A DNA stretch of 64,000 nt from Anisakis pegreffii. Lineage: Eukaryota > Nematoda > Chromadorea > Rhabditida > Anisakidae. The translations under genes were made by a program, and so were the position numbers. The first letter of the stretch is position 1. Each line of letters begins with the position of its first letter. The notes below the pieces were generated by a model. That model searched no databases. It had not been told where the DNA came from and was given only the letters and a program-made list of their open reading frames with translations. Below, piece after piece: positions 22,321-34,954 of this stretch. Location of the stretch: NCBI GenBank assembly GCA_035041965.1, contig JAPYMA010000028.1:45827-109826 (forward strand), given 5' to 3'.

Positions 22321-23301
22321 TGACATTTTATACGATATAGTTGAGTGAGTTCTTGTCAAATGGTGTGTAGTTATTGCACTCAATTAACTTGTAAGCCATT
22401 TTGATCAGCCACTATAATGCCGTAGTCATAGTGCTCGTCGATCAGTGGAATTTGAATTGTTATCAGTAACCTTCAAATGTTTTAATTATCACAACTTAGT
22501 TGTGTTAAATGTTTTGATGAGCGTAACACTCTGTCATTCGCATAGCACTTTTTATGCTTAATTCCTTCCACGATAAACTTTCTTTTCTGCGTGAACACTT
22601 GAGAACATATGGGGATGTAAGGGAGAGAGTATTAACAATTCTTGAAAACTTTCCTCCTTTATAAGGTGCATAGTGGTAACAGGTAGATCGAATAGTAATA
22701 TAGTTTTATTGACAAAGTATTACCTGCACAATTAGAGGTAGTTCTTTAGAAAGTTCAACGTTTCGGCGTTATGCCATCTTCAGGAACATGTTGTTGAATC
22801 GCTGACGGTCGTCGTAAGCATTCGTTGGACAGATCCAGGATCAGGGATTATGGGGCGGTAGGTAGGGGATTATCAATGAGATGATTGGAGAGATAAATAA
22901 TATTTGATTATAACAACTGTAACATAGGATGAATTTGGGGAGATGAACATTAACATGATGATGAATGCGAAACTAAATAAAGGATGATAATATAATGACG
23001 GAATTGACGATAGGAAAGCACAAATAAAATGATGCAGATAAAGTACAAGCATAACGATGAGGTGCAATAAACTACAATGATGGAGATAAATGAAACGAAG
23101 ATGACAGAGAGTACTGACGCGAATTGTCTTTCCACTGCATCTCTATAGCGATTTGCACTGATTAGCGTTGTGTTTCGCACTCGCTAATGTTTCTCGCATG
23201 GTGATTGGGACCTGCAAAAGATGCAAGTCGCTAAAAATTTTGCTATTGTTCGAGTTTTACTGTTTCGTCGCCTACACACATTAATGAGACATGTAGTGGG
23301 T
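22321..23301. other. Gene-free stretch upstream of U2
   Basis: Apart from the hammerhead-like motif, no exon was recognised. 22650-22860 looks like the untranslated end of a retroelement. The 60-100 bp before the U2 gene should hold a proximal sequence element, but I cannot identify one without a species consensus. Confidence 0.35.
22753..22787 (-). ncRNA. Hammerhead-ribozyme-like motif of retroelement type
   Basis: On the minus strand the order is GTTC, CTGAAGA, T, GGC-loop-GCC, GAA, ACGTT, GAAC. This fits the type I hammerhead layout: a 4-bp stem I (GTTC/GAAC), core boxes CUGANGA and GAA, a 3-bp stem II, and a minimal palindromic stem III (ACGU) followed by the cleavage position. One extra U after the first core box is non-canonical. 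Such minimal motifs are described from Penelope-like elements. No Penelope ORF was seen nearby. Confidence 0.4.
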
Positions 23302-23490
23302 ATCGCTTCTCGGCCTATTGGCTAAGATCAAAGTGTAGTATCTGTTCTTATCAGCTTAATCTCTGATATGTGGTCAATCGATCACTTCGAGATTAATCTA
23401 TTTTTGAAGAACAGGGAGGTTTGAAGGGGCTTGCTCCTCACCTTCCGCGGGTCGACCCGGTATTGCACCTACCTCCGGGAACGGCCCATC
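23302..23490 (+). ncRNA. U2 spliceosomal snRNA
   Basis: The sequence starts ATCGCTTCTCGGCCTATTGG, contains the branch-point recognition core GTAGTATCTGTTCTTATCAG, an Sm-type site ATTTTTG at about 23410, and the 3' domain with GGGGCTTGCTCCTCACC and GGTATTGCACCTACCTCCGG ending in CGGCCCATC. Length is about 189 nt, as for other metazoan U2. U2 pairs with the intron branch point in the spliceosome. Every conserved block is intact, so this looks like a functional copy and not a truncated pseudogene. A CCCCTTCGGGGG hairpin directly follows. Confidence 0.93.
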
Positions 23491-23559
23491 CCCTTCGGGG
23501 GAAAACTTATGTGAAAGCAAATTGGTTGATGGGAGATTTAGTTGGGCTCCCGTCTCATG

Positions 23560-25045
23560 TTGTTGATACGCTCTGAAGGATAATGTTGTGATAAACCGGT
23601 GATCTCTTGTTCATTGTTTACGGTTTCTTGTATGTCTCTCTATATTGCTTTGCATATCGTGTGTTCTCTCACCATCATTGGCAATTCGTAACCATTGTTT
23701 CGTAATCAGCCAATCTCAATGACTATATAAGTAGCTCAGTGTAGTTATATCAGTTCCTCCGTATTAGTCAGTCAGTGTGTTGTTCGTGTATCCAGTGTTG
23801 TTGTTGTTTATGAGCCATCATCGGCATCTTCCGTTACTCAACCATCTTGTCGCGAAGATCGCGATATAACGCTGCTTCAAGCATCAAGTGATTGAATTGA
23901 ATGTATGTGATACAGTAATTAATAGTGTGGCACTGTGTCGCCTTAGAATGGATCACCAATGTTGTTCAGTGTCACTATGTATTTCGTCAATGTATGTGAA
24001 AAGTTTTTGAATTGTGGGATTCTCGGTGATGTTAATTGTTGGAATGTGGTTGATGTTTGATGTGTTTTATTTAATTGATAACTCTATTAATCGCTTTCTT
24101 GTTCGTAGGAGTGTTGTTTGGTTGATTGATCGCGCATTTGATTTGATTGAATTGCTTGTGGTTTAATTACCCAAGTTTGAGGTGATAATACAATTTGGAA
24201 CGTCAAAGACAAGAGACGTATTCAATTCTGGCTGAATATTTGAACTATTCAGATAACAATAGGATCACCTCGAGCTGGTAATTATTAGTTCGTTGTCACT
24301 GTAATAATCTGGAGTCAATTTTGACTCATCTCAACTGTTGTCGCTGTTAATATTTGAACGAATACTTCAATCTCGTTCACCGGAATTGATTGTATTCAAA
24401 TAATTCACGTATCAACCGGAACCACCGAATCTTCTGATTACTCCACGTCGATTCTGTGGTATTATTCCATCGTATTCATCAACTGTTAGCACCGGTGCTA
24501 GTTCGCTAATCGAACATCACGCCATCAATTGTGTCAACTGTGCGTAGTATTGTCAACGGTGCGTCAGATCGGATCGCAAGGGAATATCGGTGGTAAATTT
24601 CGCTGCTGTTGTGAGTTATTTATTGCTGTTGTGAGTTGTTGTTCGATTAGTTTCTGTGTGAGATCATTGAGCTGAGTGAATTGAGATTATTGTTGAGTTG
24701 GTTCATTGAAGGAATAATCGCAAGTTACTGTTGTCGTTTTTTTCTTGTTTGTGGTTATTGTTTTATAACTAATAAACTCATCGTTGTTGCACTACGAACC
24801 TGTCACAGTGTCTCATATACCAATCACGGTATTTCGAGAGCCGGAAAGAAATTATCGTTGTTGTGAAATTCACGACACATCTTCACTGTATTCAACCGTT
24901 ATTATCGTCTTCATTTATTTGTGTGGATAAACTAAATTATTAATCGTCGCCTTCGCACCAACAACACAGTCAACATCACAAACAGTTCACATCAACAACA
25001 TAAACAGTACCGATCAAAATCACGAACACGCTCATAAGGCAAAAC
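23560..25045 (+). repeat. LTR-like retroelement repeat (long variant) with TATA box
   Basis: Homologous, in opposite orientation, to the repeat at 49.38-49.83 kb. Shared blocks are GATAAACCGGTGATCTCTT, GGTTTCTTGT.TGTCTCTCT, ACTATATA.GTAG (TATA box), ATATCAGTT, AGTCAGTGTGTTGTTCGTG and TATCCAGTGTTGTTGTTG. After about 900 bp absent from the other copy come ATTATCGTCTT, GTGTGGATAAA, TCGTCGCC and GTCAACATCACAAACAG. Ends of TG...CA type (about 23584 and 24966) are possible, but homology runs past both, so the borders are uncertain. The TATA box followed by a conserved leader suggests an LTR promoter. No gag or pol was found. Confidence 0.55.
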
Positions 25046-26222
25046 CTGGGCAATTGCTCGCGGTCCCGATTACTGTCGATTCGCCAAGTTCTGCAGCAGA
25101 ATTCCCCGAGGAATTTCCCTTTTTATGGAACGTCTTGAAAGGAAATCACCCATTCATGTGATTTACACGTAAAACTGAAAATTACTCGTAAATATGGCAG
25201 CTCCTCTGTAATTGCTTCATTGCCGCACGATTGTCACAATTCTCATAGCGTGATTATACTCTGTCCTGCTGACTCTGTTACTGTGTCTGAGTCTGTCGTT
25301 GTAAGTTAGTGCATTGTACTGTTTGGAGGAAAAATTGGCCATTACAGATACTGCGGAATGGATACTTACAGCTTTTACCGCGAAGCATTCAGCAGCAACA
25401 TTTGTCTCAGCAATTCAGCATCCGATGCACAGAAGACATTTGATCTGCTTCAAACTATCAAATAACCAAGAAAATTGATCTGGACGCATTAGAGTGATTT
25501 GAATTCTTAACAGAAAGGTGCTATTCTTATCAACTGATTAAAATATAACCTTCCAGTGAAATTTATTTCCTTCAATGGGAATTTTCCTTGAGACGCGTCA
25601 ATATAAAATTTTACGTTGTAGGCGCTTGAATTCGGCGTTCTAGCCGTTCTGAAAACTGCTTGCAGCAGTTCCGTGTGCAGTTATTATCAACAATTATTTC
25701 GATGGCATTCAATCTATCAACGGAATTTCCTCTCGTTCTAAACACTTCGTATCTAAACATACTCTCACTCAACCGCAATGATCTGAAAATAGTGATGATT
25801 ACTAACACTTCTATTATTGGTGTCTCTCTTCAAAAATAACATCTTCTAATGCCAATGTACATAGTGTTCTTATCAGTGATTACAACATTAAACAGTGAAA
25901 TTTTCACTGAACTGAGCTGCTTTGATTGATAAAGGCCCGTATCGCTTCACCTATCAAATTGTAACACTTCATTGTATCAGTGCCGCCGTTCCACTTCTAA
26001 CAATAAGCCCAAACCACTCTCCTTATGTATGTGAGAATGTTCCAGCATCGATAAATTCCCGAAAATATTCCATTCTCATAGAAATTACTGTAATTTTCCA
26101 TCGAATTGAAAATTTTGGATAAAATTATATCATAGGTAAACATATGCATATATTATGCAATTCAAGCTCAAATTGTAGATAATTTCGCCAATAGGTGGTG
26201 GGTAAAACCGGTAATCGCTGGA
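25046..26222. other. Gene-free stretch before the nucleoside hydrolase
   Basis: No supported exon. 25330-25460 has short open pieces that could be remains of a retroelement body following the LTR-like repeat. The 5' flank of the hydrolase has no obvious core promoter. Confidence 0.35.
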
Positions 26223-29200
26223 ATGAAAAAACTGATTATTGATACGGATGGTGCCCCAGATGATGTTAGAGCCATATCGTTGGCCTTACAAACGCCCGAC
26301 GTCGAGGTGCATTTATGCTTGTTTTGTTTTCTTGAGCCCTCTTTGAGTCTGGCCAGATTTACTTGCCCAGATCCGGTCATTTACCCGTCGGGAAAGTGAA
26401 AGTTTTTGGGTGGAGATGTGATTTTTGCAGGTAATCGCGATAACGTGTGTTCATGGTGTGGTCAATGTCGATCAAGCTGTTGCAAATATCGCAAGAACGC
26501 TTAGAGCCAATAAACGTAGTGTAAGTCCAAAACCTTAATTAATTTGAAAATTTTCAAAAATTTGAAAATTTTTACAAATTTTCTCATTAACAGTGGGTAG
26601 AATGCACGCAGATAGTGTTGTATGAACTGAGTTGAAGCGCTTAAATGGCGCAGGCAGTTAGCTTCTCAGCGTTTGATTAGTTGAAAGTTTGGTGCGCCGA
26701 TGGATTCGATCACGGAATCGTAAACCCCTTTGTGGTGCTCTTTTTTGGAGTAATTTGAATTTTAGGTACCAATCTACAAGGGTAGCGCAGAGCCACTGAT
26801 CGCTATGACTGGCAAAACGCACAATGACGAGTACTTCTTCGGTCCTGATGGTCTCGGTGGAAAACCAGATAACTTCCCCAAGGTACTTAAGTTTACCGCA
26901 TACGAGATATGGGAATTTCAACGAGCTCAAAAGGTTTCCCAGAGAATCTGACAAAAAAATTTCCAAAGTTGGTTTTAGGTAATACCAGAAGATTTCGAGA
27001 ACTACGATCATTCGAAACCTGCAGCATTGGCTCTAATTGATTTGTTCAAGCAGAATCCGGATGTTACGCTCGTTGCAATAGGTCAATTTCAGAGTATTTA
27101 TGCGAATTTCATTCGATTTCATCGGAAAGTTTTGGTTGGATTTCGTTCTGAATTATTGAGAGTCTCGAATTGAGAATCTCTGAATCTCAAAAAGCCTCAG
27201 CGGTGTAGCCATCGACAATGAGCATGCCCTTAAAACGTGGCTAGACGACTTCTTCACCTCGAAGCCAGTGGAATTCTATCGTCGTGGAATCGACAACCTG
27301 GTGAAACGATGGCATAAAGTCGTGGCAATCCAAGAAGAATACATTTTGGATTGACTGATTAGCCTCTGTGGTCTGAAAGCGAAGTTTTAGAAAACTTAGA
27401 TAAAGCGCACGAACTTATGCACGAACCCAGTAGATAAAAATTCACGAAATTTTAGTCCAAGAATCCCATTTTGTTTTTGATTTTTCCTATTCCAGTTCCC
27501 GTATAGCCATCGTCTTCTCAGATATTAATCTTTTTATATCTCCATTTGAATGAAGGATTTGTTTTTAGGGCCGTTAACCAATGTGGCTTTAGCCTTAAAG
27601 CTGGATCCAGAGTTTGCGCGAAGACCTCAAAATATGGTCATAATGGGAGGAAATATTTATGGTAAGAACCTTAAGTAACAGATCCTAGTCTTTCTGGACT
27701 GGGTGAAACTTACAGATGATCGCTCTTTTTTTATAATTTTAGGTCACCCATGCTATCGCCTAAATAAAGGAGTTTAGAGTGCCCCTCGGAAATCTTCCTC
27801 TGTCAAAATGATATGCCTTTAGCCTTCTTTCGTTGTTTCGTGCTATTTTATCGCGAAACTTTTTCAAAAAAAAAATCCTGCAGCGAAACTGAAAAATGTG
27901 AAGATTATTTGGTATTCTAGTTGTGAAACTTCTTCCAGTTCTTTAGGCGTGAAAACTGCGATATTCAAATTTATTCCCGTACGGGCAAGTAAATGTTTTT
28001 CCCGCAAAAACTGCTCAAGCCAGATTTCATTTTATAGCTGTTGGAAATATGGGATCGCAATTCACGGCTGAATTCAATTTCGGTGGCGATCCTGAAGCGG
28101 CACATATCGTCATCGATAAAATGCGCTGTCCCGTTACGTTGGTACCATGGGAAGCGATAATCTTCGATGGTTTAAAGGTAAATTCTGCACCAGCTTCGTA
28201 AATTTTGCAGCAAATTTGGTACGGATTCGGTAAACACTCCGCCAGACTTGGTATATTTGGTTAATTCTAGAGCAATTCTGTGGGATTTTCCACAGAATTA
28301 CTCAGTAATGCCCTCCCCCCACCCATCCAGAAATACCCCTATCCACAACACCGTCCCAAATACTGTGCTGCCTAATCGATTGTTATGTTCAGCATCAAAA
28401 AGAGATCGATTTCGAGGCGCATTTGGGCGCCGGAACCCCTTTAGCGGACTTTTTTTCGACGATAACAGCGATTGGTCGAGAGGTAATGCATAAGAACGGA
28501 CGTCAATACTGCTATGTTGATGAGATCGCTATGGGTGTTGCGTTGTTCGGTGATATTATGATAACTGAATCGAAAATGATCAGAGGTTCAGTGGAATTAA
28601 ACGGTGAACATACAAGGTATGTGCTGTATTCCCGATATTTTCATATTACTTTAATAGAACGGGCATTTAATATTATTTATTACTTTCATTATTAATACTT
28701 CAATAGAAGATATTACTTTAATACTTTATATTACATTAATATATTTTATATAACTTTAATATTTTATATTACTTTGATATATCACGATCAAACTGAATAA
28801 ATTTCTCTTCGAACAGATAGATTCTTTAGTAAATCTTTCGATGGACAGGCTGTGGAAATCTCAAATGAACAAGCTGAATTTTCGACGAAACTTTTTCGAT
28901 AAACGAATTTTACTGCACATTTCCGAAATTCCCATTGTATAGGCTGAAGAACTCAGCTGAAAAGTTTGGATCTGCTTGCAGAGCGATGCATCGAAATTGC
29001 TCACTTAACAAACACAAACGCATGGGCGGGATTGTGATTGCCCGAGATCACCTTCTGATTGCCCGAGATCACCTTCTGATTGCCCGAGATTGCCCGACAT
29101 AACTTCAGAGTGACCTTTAGAAAGCCGATTGTAACGTCCTGAATCTTCCAAACCCTCCCCACCAGGGGGAAGCTCCTTGAAACACTTGAAAATCTCGTGC

Positions 29201-29398
29201 TACTGCGCAGATCCGTGCCACTATTCGGAAGATTTCAGAGGTCAGATGGCTTTGGACTGGATTGAGACGTTCTACGGTCTGGATAATATACCGTCACGAG
29301 TCACCGATACCAGTCATCAACTGCTCAGATTCGTCGTATCCTACAATGCCAAATATCTGGATGAAAAAATTCACGAGGCCGTTAAAAACTGTGTTTGA
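26223..29398 (+). CDS. Inosine/uridine-preferring nucleoside hydrolase
   Basis: Eight exons in continuous phase: 26223-26306, 26431-26520, 26766-26882, 26979-27081, 27569-27661, 28038-28177, 28393-28616, 29239-29398. They total 1011 nt, or 336 aa, the usual length for the family. The enzyme hydrolyses the N-glycosidic bond of ribonucleosides in salvage. The N-terminal metal-binding motif is [11 protein letters not shown], a variant of the usual DTDPGxDD that keeps the Ca2+-binding aspartates. Also present are CVHG, the [10 protein letters not shown] segment, [19 protein letters not shown] and a C-terminal GEHTRGQ with Arg-Gly. No signal peptide, so likely cytosolic. The start is the Met directly before the first beta strand. 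A false in-frame extension past the 28616 donor is avoided because the downstream RGQM match fixes the junction. Confidence 0.92.
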
Positions 29399-29824
29399 AG
29401 AAGTACCACTCCGTCCACAAATAATTTTAAACATCTTAGGGTGTCTAGAAGATTAAAAATTTGGATCTCAACGCCAAATTCAGATCCTTGTTGAGCCTTA
29501 CACGAGGTCATCGAAATAGCTCTAATTTAGGTTCGGCTTTCAGAATTTACGTTGCCTGAATCTGCTAAATGAATATGTATGAGGCATAAAATTCAAACAA
29601 CAATTCTGCTAAATTAGTATTTCACTGTTCTAGTCCATGAGTTTTGGTTGATTGTGAATATTTATTATTTGGAATGAAAAAAATTTGCTTGAATCGAAAT
29701 GAAACGTCCATAAAAATGCGAACAAGTTATCAATCTATTACTATCATTGCTACTATCAGACGTCTTATGAATCCGCTATCATCAATTATGGATGCGTTGC
29801 CAAAAAAAAGAGCTCGGTAAAATA

Positions 29825-30660
29825 TATTATTCTGAAAGTAGAGATTCTGAGCAATCGAATGGTGCAAAGAAATTCACATGTTACCGGGCAAACCTGAGGG
29901 TAACGGTACCTTGAAGACCGTAACGCCTATAGTGCTATATTAATGTACACAATTGATCTATAGTGATACAATGAATTTGAATGAATGCCTCCGCACTAAT
30001 TGAGATGGCTTTAGAAAAATAGCTATATCTCCTCAAGAGAGCAAAATCGCTCGACAAAATATATGTTTTTTTGAATTTGGAGATTCCGCTGGATCGATTG
30101 GTGTACAAATATTCGCATGTTACTGGGCAAACATGAGAGTGACGATACCTTGAAGGTTGAAACGCCTGTAAAGCTATATTAACGTATACAATTGATCTAT
30201 AGTGATCAAATCAACCTGGATGAGCGCCTCTGCGCTAATTGAGATGGCTACAGAAAAATAGCTATATCTCCTTATCTAATGATAATTGCTCGGCAAAATA
30301 TGTTACTCTGAAAGTAGAGATACTGAGCAATCGAAGGGTGCAAATAAATTCATATATCATCGGGTCGTAACGCCTATAGTGCTATATTAATGTACACAAT
30401 TGATCTATAGTGATACAATGAATTTGAATGAATGCCTCCGCACTAATTGAGATGGCTTTAGAAAAATAGCTATATCTCCTCAAGAGAGCAAAATCGCTCG
30501 ACAAAATATATGTTTTTCTGAATTCAGAGATTTCACTGGATCGATTGGTGAACGAATATTCGTATGTTACTGGGCAAACCTGAGGGTACCGGTACCTCGA
30601 AGTTTGTAAGCTTATAATGCTATATTAATGTATGCAATTGATCTATAGTGATATCATGTT
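29825..30660 (+). repeat. Tandem cluster of the ~270-bp dispersed repeat
   Basis: Three to four head-to-tail units. Each contains TTGATCTATAGTGAT, GCCTC(C/T)GCRCTAATTGAGAT, GAAAAATAGCTATATCTCCT and ACTGGGCAAACCTGAG. Unit length is about 240-280 bp, and copies differ mainly by deletions, for example a shortened unit near 30350-30370. Non-coding; the most intact cluster of this family in the window. Confidence 0.88.
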
Positions 30661-31507
30661 GACTTCATGCCTTCAACAAACAAACTCACTTGACTCAAGA
30701 AACAAGCTCTACTCAGTACCTTGTAAGTACCTCAGTACCAAGGCCATTCTCATATCGAACCGGATTCAAGCCACGTTTCAGGCTTAATTGGGATTTATAC
30801 AGATGACTGAACACCACAACATGATTTCAATGAACCGCATGAAATGCAACTGCAATGACCGTATTGATTCCATCCACTTTAAGGTGCCAATGATGCATGT
30901 GATTTGATGACGACTTACACTCAATATTCCACTTCAAAAATTTGAGAATTTTTTTTAAAATACTTAGACTCAAACAAAACTACTGCATTGCAAAGCATGA
31001 AAATGCATTCTGAACCTGCTCATAGTCAGTTTTGAGTTGACCAAACCATTTTCATGTGACATTTCGTAATAAATTGTTAAAAAGTACTTCCTCTTCTTAT
31101 ATATCTAAAATTTCTTACTTCGTTCGTGAAAATGTAACTCGTTTTTGATTGACTGCTCAATATAAAGGATTATTCCGGAACTTTATCACGTATATTGTAT
31201 CCTTACTTGTAGGTAAATCCAATAGAATGCACCGAATCATCTTTGCAGAGAGAGATACTCAATAGTCTTTGGAGTAGCCTTGTTGTCTTGTGATTCCATC
31301 CAACTTAGGCTTACGCCTCTTCAATGAGCATTAATTTTACGTTTACAATCTACCTAATCATCTGACTTTTAAAGATATATTCAGTGAATTCACTCAAACG
31401 GAGCAGCCAACATCAAAGTTAAGTTGTGAAATGTGAACAAATCCAATGGAACTGCTCAAAAATTGCTTATTATTTTCCGGCATTTCTGTTTGCTTCAACT
31501 GATTACA

Positions 31508-34500
31508 ATGAACGAACAATGTGCGGAGCGAACTGGATCTGGTCTCGACCAGAGCTCAGACCGAAATGATGACGATTTGACGAGGATAAGCAGAGAGGAG
31601 ATGGATGCATTTGGGGTGAATGAAGAAGAGGATGGCAAGGATGCTCTGAACCCAATATCTGATCTGCTAAGGCAACGTGAACGGGAATTGGAACGCTATC
31701 AGTGCGACCTGAGGTACATTTTATCAGTCACAACGAAGATCTCGTTATTTGCGGTCTTTTTTTTTTAAGTTGATCAATTTAAAGAAAGTAACAATAGTAA
31801 TGTTTTGAGAGTGACACGATCGAAAGCAACCGAAGTGGAGGTTCAGAATGCACACACAAAAGCGTTGCTGAATGCTGCTGAAGCTGAACTGAGAGGTTTC
31901 AAGGTACTTCAATTGCACTTAAAATCTTGTGATATTGAACGAAATCCTTTCATCTGATGGTCGATAATCTTTTCGCGGTGTGATTATCGTCTATATTCTG
32001 CGCCTACTAGTTTTATACGTACTGAAACTCGAAAGAAATGAACTGTAAAAAACAAAATTAAGGAATCCGTAGCGGCGATCCTGTTCGACACGTCGACAGC
32101 TACGCAATTGCTGACGGCAACTGAAGAGAATATAAAAAGACGCATTCGAGAGGTGCTTGAAGAGCGCAGTGAACTGCAACGAAACAAGAAAATGGACGAA
32201 CAAAGGTGCGTGCTCCGTTCTGTTTTTGATTATAATAACCACCAGGATGTCTTTTTCAGAAACAATTCGTTGCGGGAACAACTGGAGAGAGCGAATCGTG
32301 AGGTGCACAATGCAGAAATCGAACGGGCCGCACTGCACAGACGAGAGAAGCTGCATTTGGTGTTCGTTGATAAGGTTAGATGGGCATAAATTTGGTTTAT
32401 CATTTGGTTATCACTGAGTTTATCATCGTATCAGTTCGAGAGTTTAGAGAGCCTTCGCGACTGATTACAAATATTAGTTCTGATGGTTGTTTTGAGGAGT
32501 ATCTGGTGATGCGGAGAGATAGTTGGGAATTAATTGATGAATGAATGAATAAGTGCAAATTTGAGTTATTAAAAGCGATGCGATTGAATGAGATCGGAAA
32601 CGAGTTGAATATCGAAATTGATGATGAGATGATATTGGCACGAGCGGAGGAACTGGTGCAGTTGGAGACTGATTTAATGCAGTTGCACGGTCATACTCTT
32701 AATCAGGTTCATTCCTGCTCGCTTTATTTAAGTTTTTAGAATTGCTACTGCACATTTTTTTGAATGACTCACAAACGATTGAATCGAATCGGCTCGAATC
32801 AAATCATTTGATATCACTTTGTGAGTTAAATAAAAAGTTTGTATCAAACCTATATTCCTATAGTAATGTATAATATGCATTGATCTCTAGTGATCAAACA
32901 CATATCAATGAGCACCTCAGCGCTAGTTGAGATAGCTTTAATAAAATAGCTATACCTTCTCAACTAAGCGAAATAGCCCAGCAAAAAAATATCTATTTTT
33001 CTGAATGCAGAGATTCTGCTCGATCGACTAAGGTGAAGAAATTGATATGTTACTGGTCAAAGCTGAGAGTACGGTAGGTTTGAATGTGCCAACCCCTATA
33101 TCATCAGTAAGTCGAATGCATTTGTAAAAAGCATTTTGTTGCAGAATCAGCGGTTTACTGCTACGCACCTACCCGAAAGCAAACGTGAATGGGAATTGAG
33201 GTCGTTGCAATTGGAATTGCTGAGTAAGAACATGAGATGCGGCGGCGGAGATTATGTAAGATTTACAACTGCAAATTGAATGTTATCCGTGAAAAATTTT
33301 GAGTCTTCACTTGAAGTTTTTGGGTGAAATGACTGGAAAATGATTTTGCATGTGGAAATGTGAATTTTGAGTTGGTTTACTTCATTGAAATTTTAAGTGA
33401 TCACGGTTTACACTTGAAATTTTTGAAGAGTGTTTTGATTTGAATGGTGAAGTTACATCACGATTATAGAATGAAATGGAGTAAAATTAATCGGGGTGCT
33501 TTCAGGCAAATCCGCTGAGGAGAGTGATTCAGACGAACCTGTCGAAATTGGACGAACTTAATCGGCAATTGATTGCCAAACTGAGTCTACAACAAATCAA
33601 AAACAACGATGCTGACAAACGAATTATGAAGGTTGTGCTGCCTTGATGTCGTCTTATTGAAAACTCTTCAATTTAGAAGAGTCTTTCAGAATTTTCATAA
33701 TTGTCGTCTTAATTCTCAAAGTATTATACTTTTTTTCACATTTTAGCATCGTTTAGAGGAGCAATGCCGTCTTATACGTCAGCTGGAGAGAAAAGCCCGT
33801 GAGATGGATCATCATTTTGGCAACTTTTTGGACGTATACGATCGTTAGTTAATGATCGTTGTCCTTGTGGTATCTTTCGGGAACATGGAACTAATTGAAG
33901 CTTTGAAGAGTTCTGATCGATCCAGCTGATCTTATTTTATTCCTCAAAAATGAAGCATTCTATATAATTTAGATGCCTTTTACAATGCTTGATTTGAACA
34001 GTTATCCTGAAAATACAGTTATCCTGAATGAATTACGTCGTTTTGTTTAAAAAATTTTCAAAATTTCAGTTGATAGTTGCAATACAGTGCTCTCGAAAAC
34101 ACTACGGATTCAGTTACAACAACTTAAAATACGTTTAGTGCAGATGGAGAACAGAGAATGTCAGGTAGGCCCTATCTGTCAGATAGTCTAGACTTGGGCG
34201 AATTATTCTCGTAGGAGGTAAATTACCTCCTACGAGAAGTAATTTGGGCAGATCAGAGGGTAGTTTGAGGTCTTCAGGAAGCCGCCGACGGTTTTGGGTC
34301 ACCCGCTGAGTGGAAATAACCCTGGCACTACTGTTCAGAAGGGCGAATGGATAAAAGTGAGTGTGAAAATTTCAGTTCAAGTATCTGCGATCACGACTGT
34401 TAAGTGCGCTGGCACTGCCGCATTCGACGAAGGATTGCGATATCATCAGAAGAGTGGACGAATTGCTGCAGATTCAATCCAGATGCAGCATGGTCAGGGA

Positions 34501-34954
34501 GAAGCGTTGCTGCGCGAGACGTTACAATCTGAATGTTGGTGTGTTTTCGGCTGCACTCATCCACCGATCGAAATCGACCGATTGCATTATGGCCAGAGGT
34601 CTGAGAAGAAGCGCTCGACAACGCAGAAGTGCCGAGAATTTGTGCCGTAGAACCGATAATGGCAACGATATTTGTGATAACGATAGTGATAACGGACAGC
34701 GGCAGCAGCAGCAGGACAGTGAGGCTGATAACCACCCTGCAGATGGGGCTGCTAAGGTTGATAAGAATGAGAAAATTGAGAAATTTGACGGCGGCGGTCA
34801 TGATAAAGGCAGAAATGCTGCTAAAAATGATGGTGAGAATCGGATAAGTTTTGAGAAATTTCCGAGTATAACTAAGCCTGAGAGGATGGTGGCAACAATA
34901 AGGTCTGGTGGCGAGAAAAGGAGACCTAAAACAAGTTGTGTTAGGTGGAAATGA
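31508..34954 (+). CDS. Coiled-coil protein of unknown function
   Basis: Ten exons in phase: 31508-31713, 31810-31903, 32063-32205, 32260-32374, 32554-32706, 33145-33255, 33506-33631, 33747-33843, 34070-34164 and 34376-34954. They give 572 aa. The exon at 32554 uses a weak acceptor (AATAAG) and is the least certain. Residues 1-45 are acidic. About 45-380 is alternating coiled coil (RERELERYQ, NIKRRIREVLEERSELQ, LREQLERANREV, LEEQCRLIRQLERKA). The C-terminal 190 aa are Cys/Arg-rich (REKRCCARR) and then become a low-complexity D/N/G/K tail. No membrane segment or enzyme motif. I do not recognise the family; a cytoskeletal or centrosomal role is only a guess from the coiled coil. Intron 32707-33144 carries a copy of the dispersed repeat. 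Confidence 0.75.
32830..33115 (+). repeat. Dispersed repeat copy within an intron
   Basis: Diverged copy of the ~270-bp family with TTGATCTCTAGTGATCAAA, GCGCTAGTTGAGATAGC, TACCTTCTCAACTAAGC and ATGTTACTGGTCAAAGCTGAG. It lies wholly in the intron between exons 32554-32706 and 33145-33255. Confidence 0.8.
34206..34238. repeat. Perfect 16-bp palindrome with 1-nt centre
   Basis: TTCTCGTAGGAGGTAA and its exact reverse complement are separated by one A, flanked by AATTA/TAATT. It is in the last intron of the 572-aa coiled-coil gene, 138 bp before the final acceptor. Confidence 0.95.
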
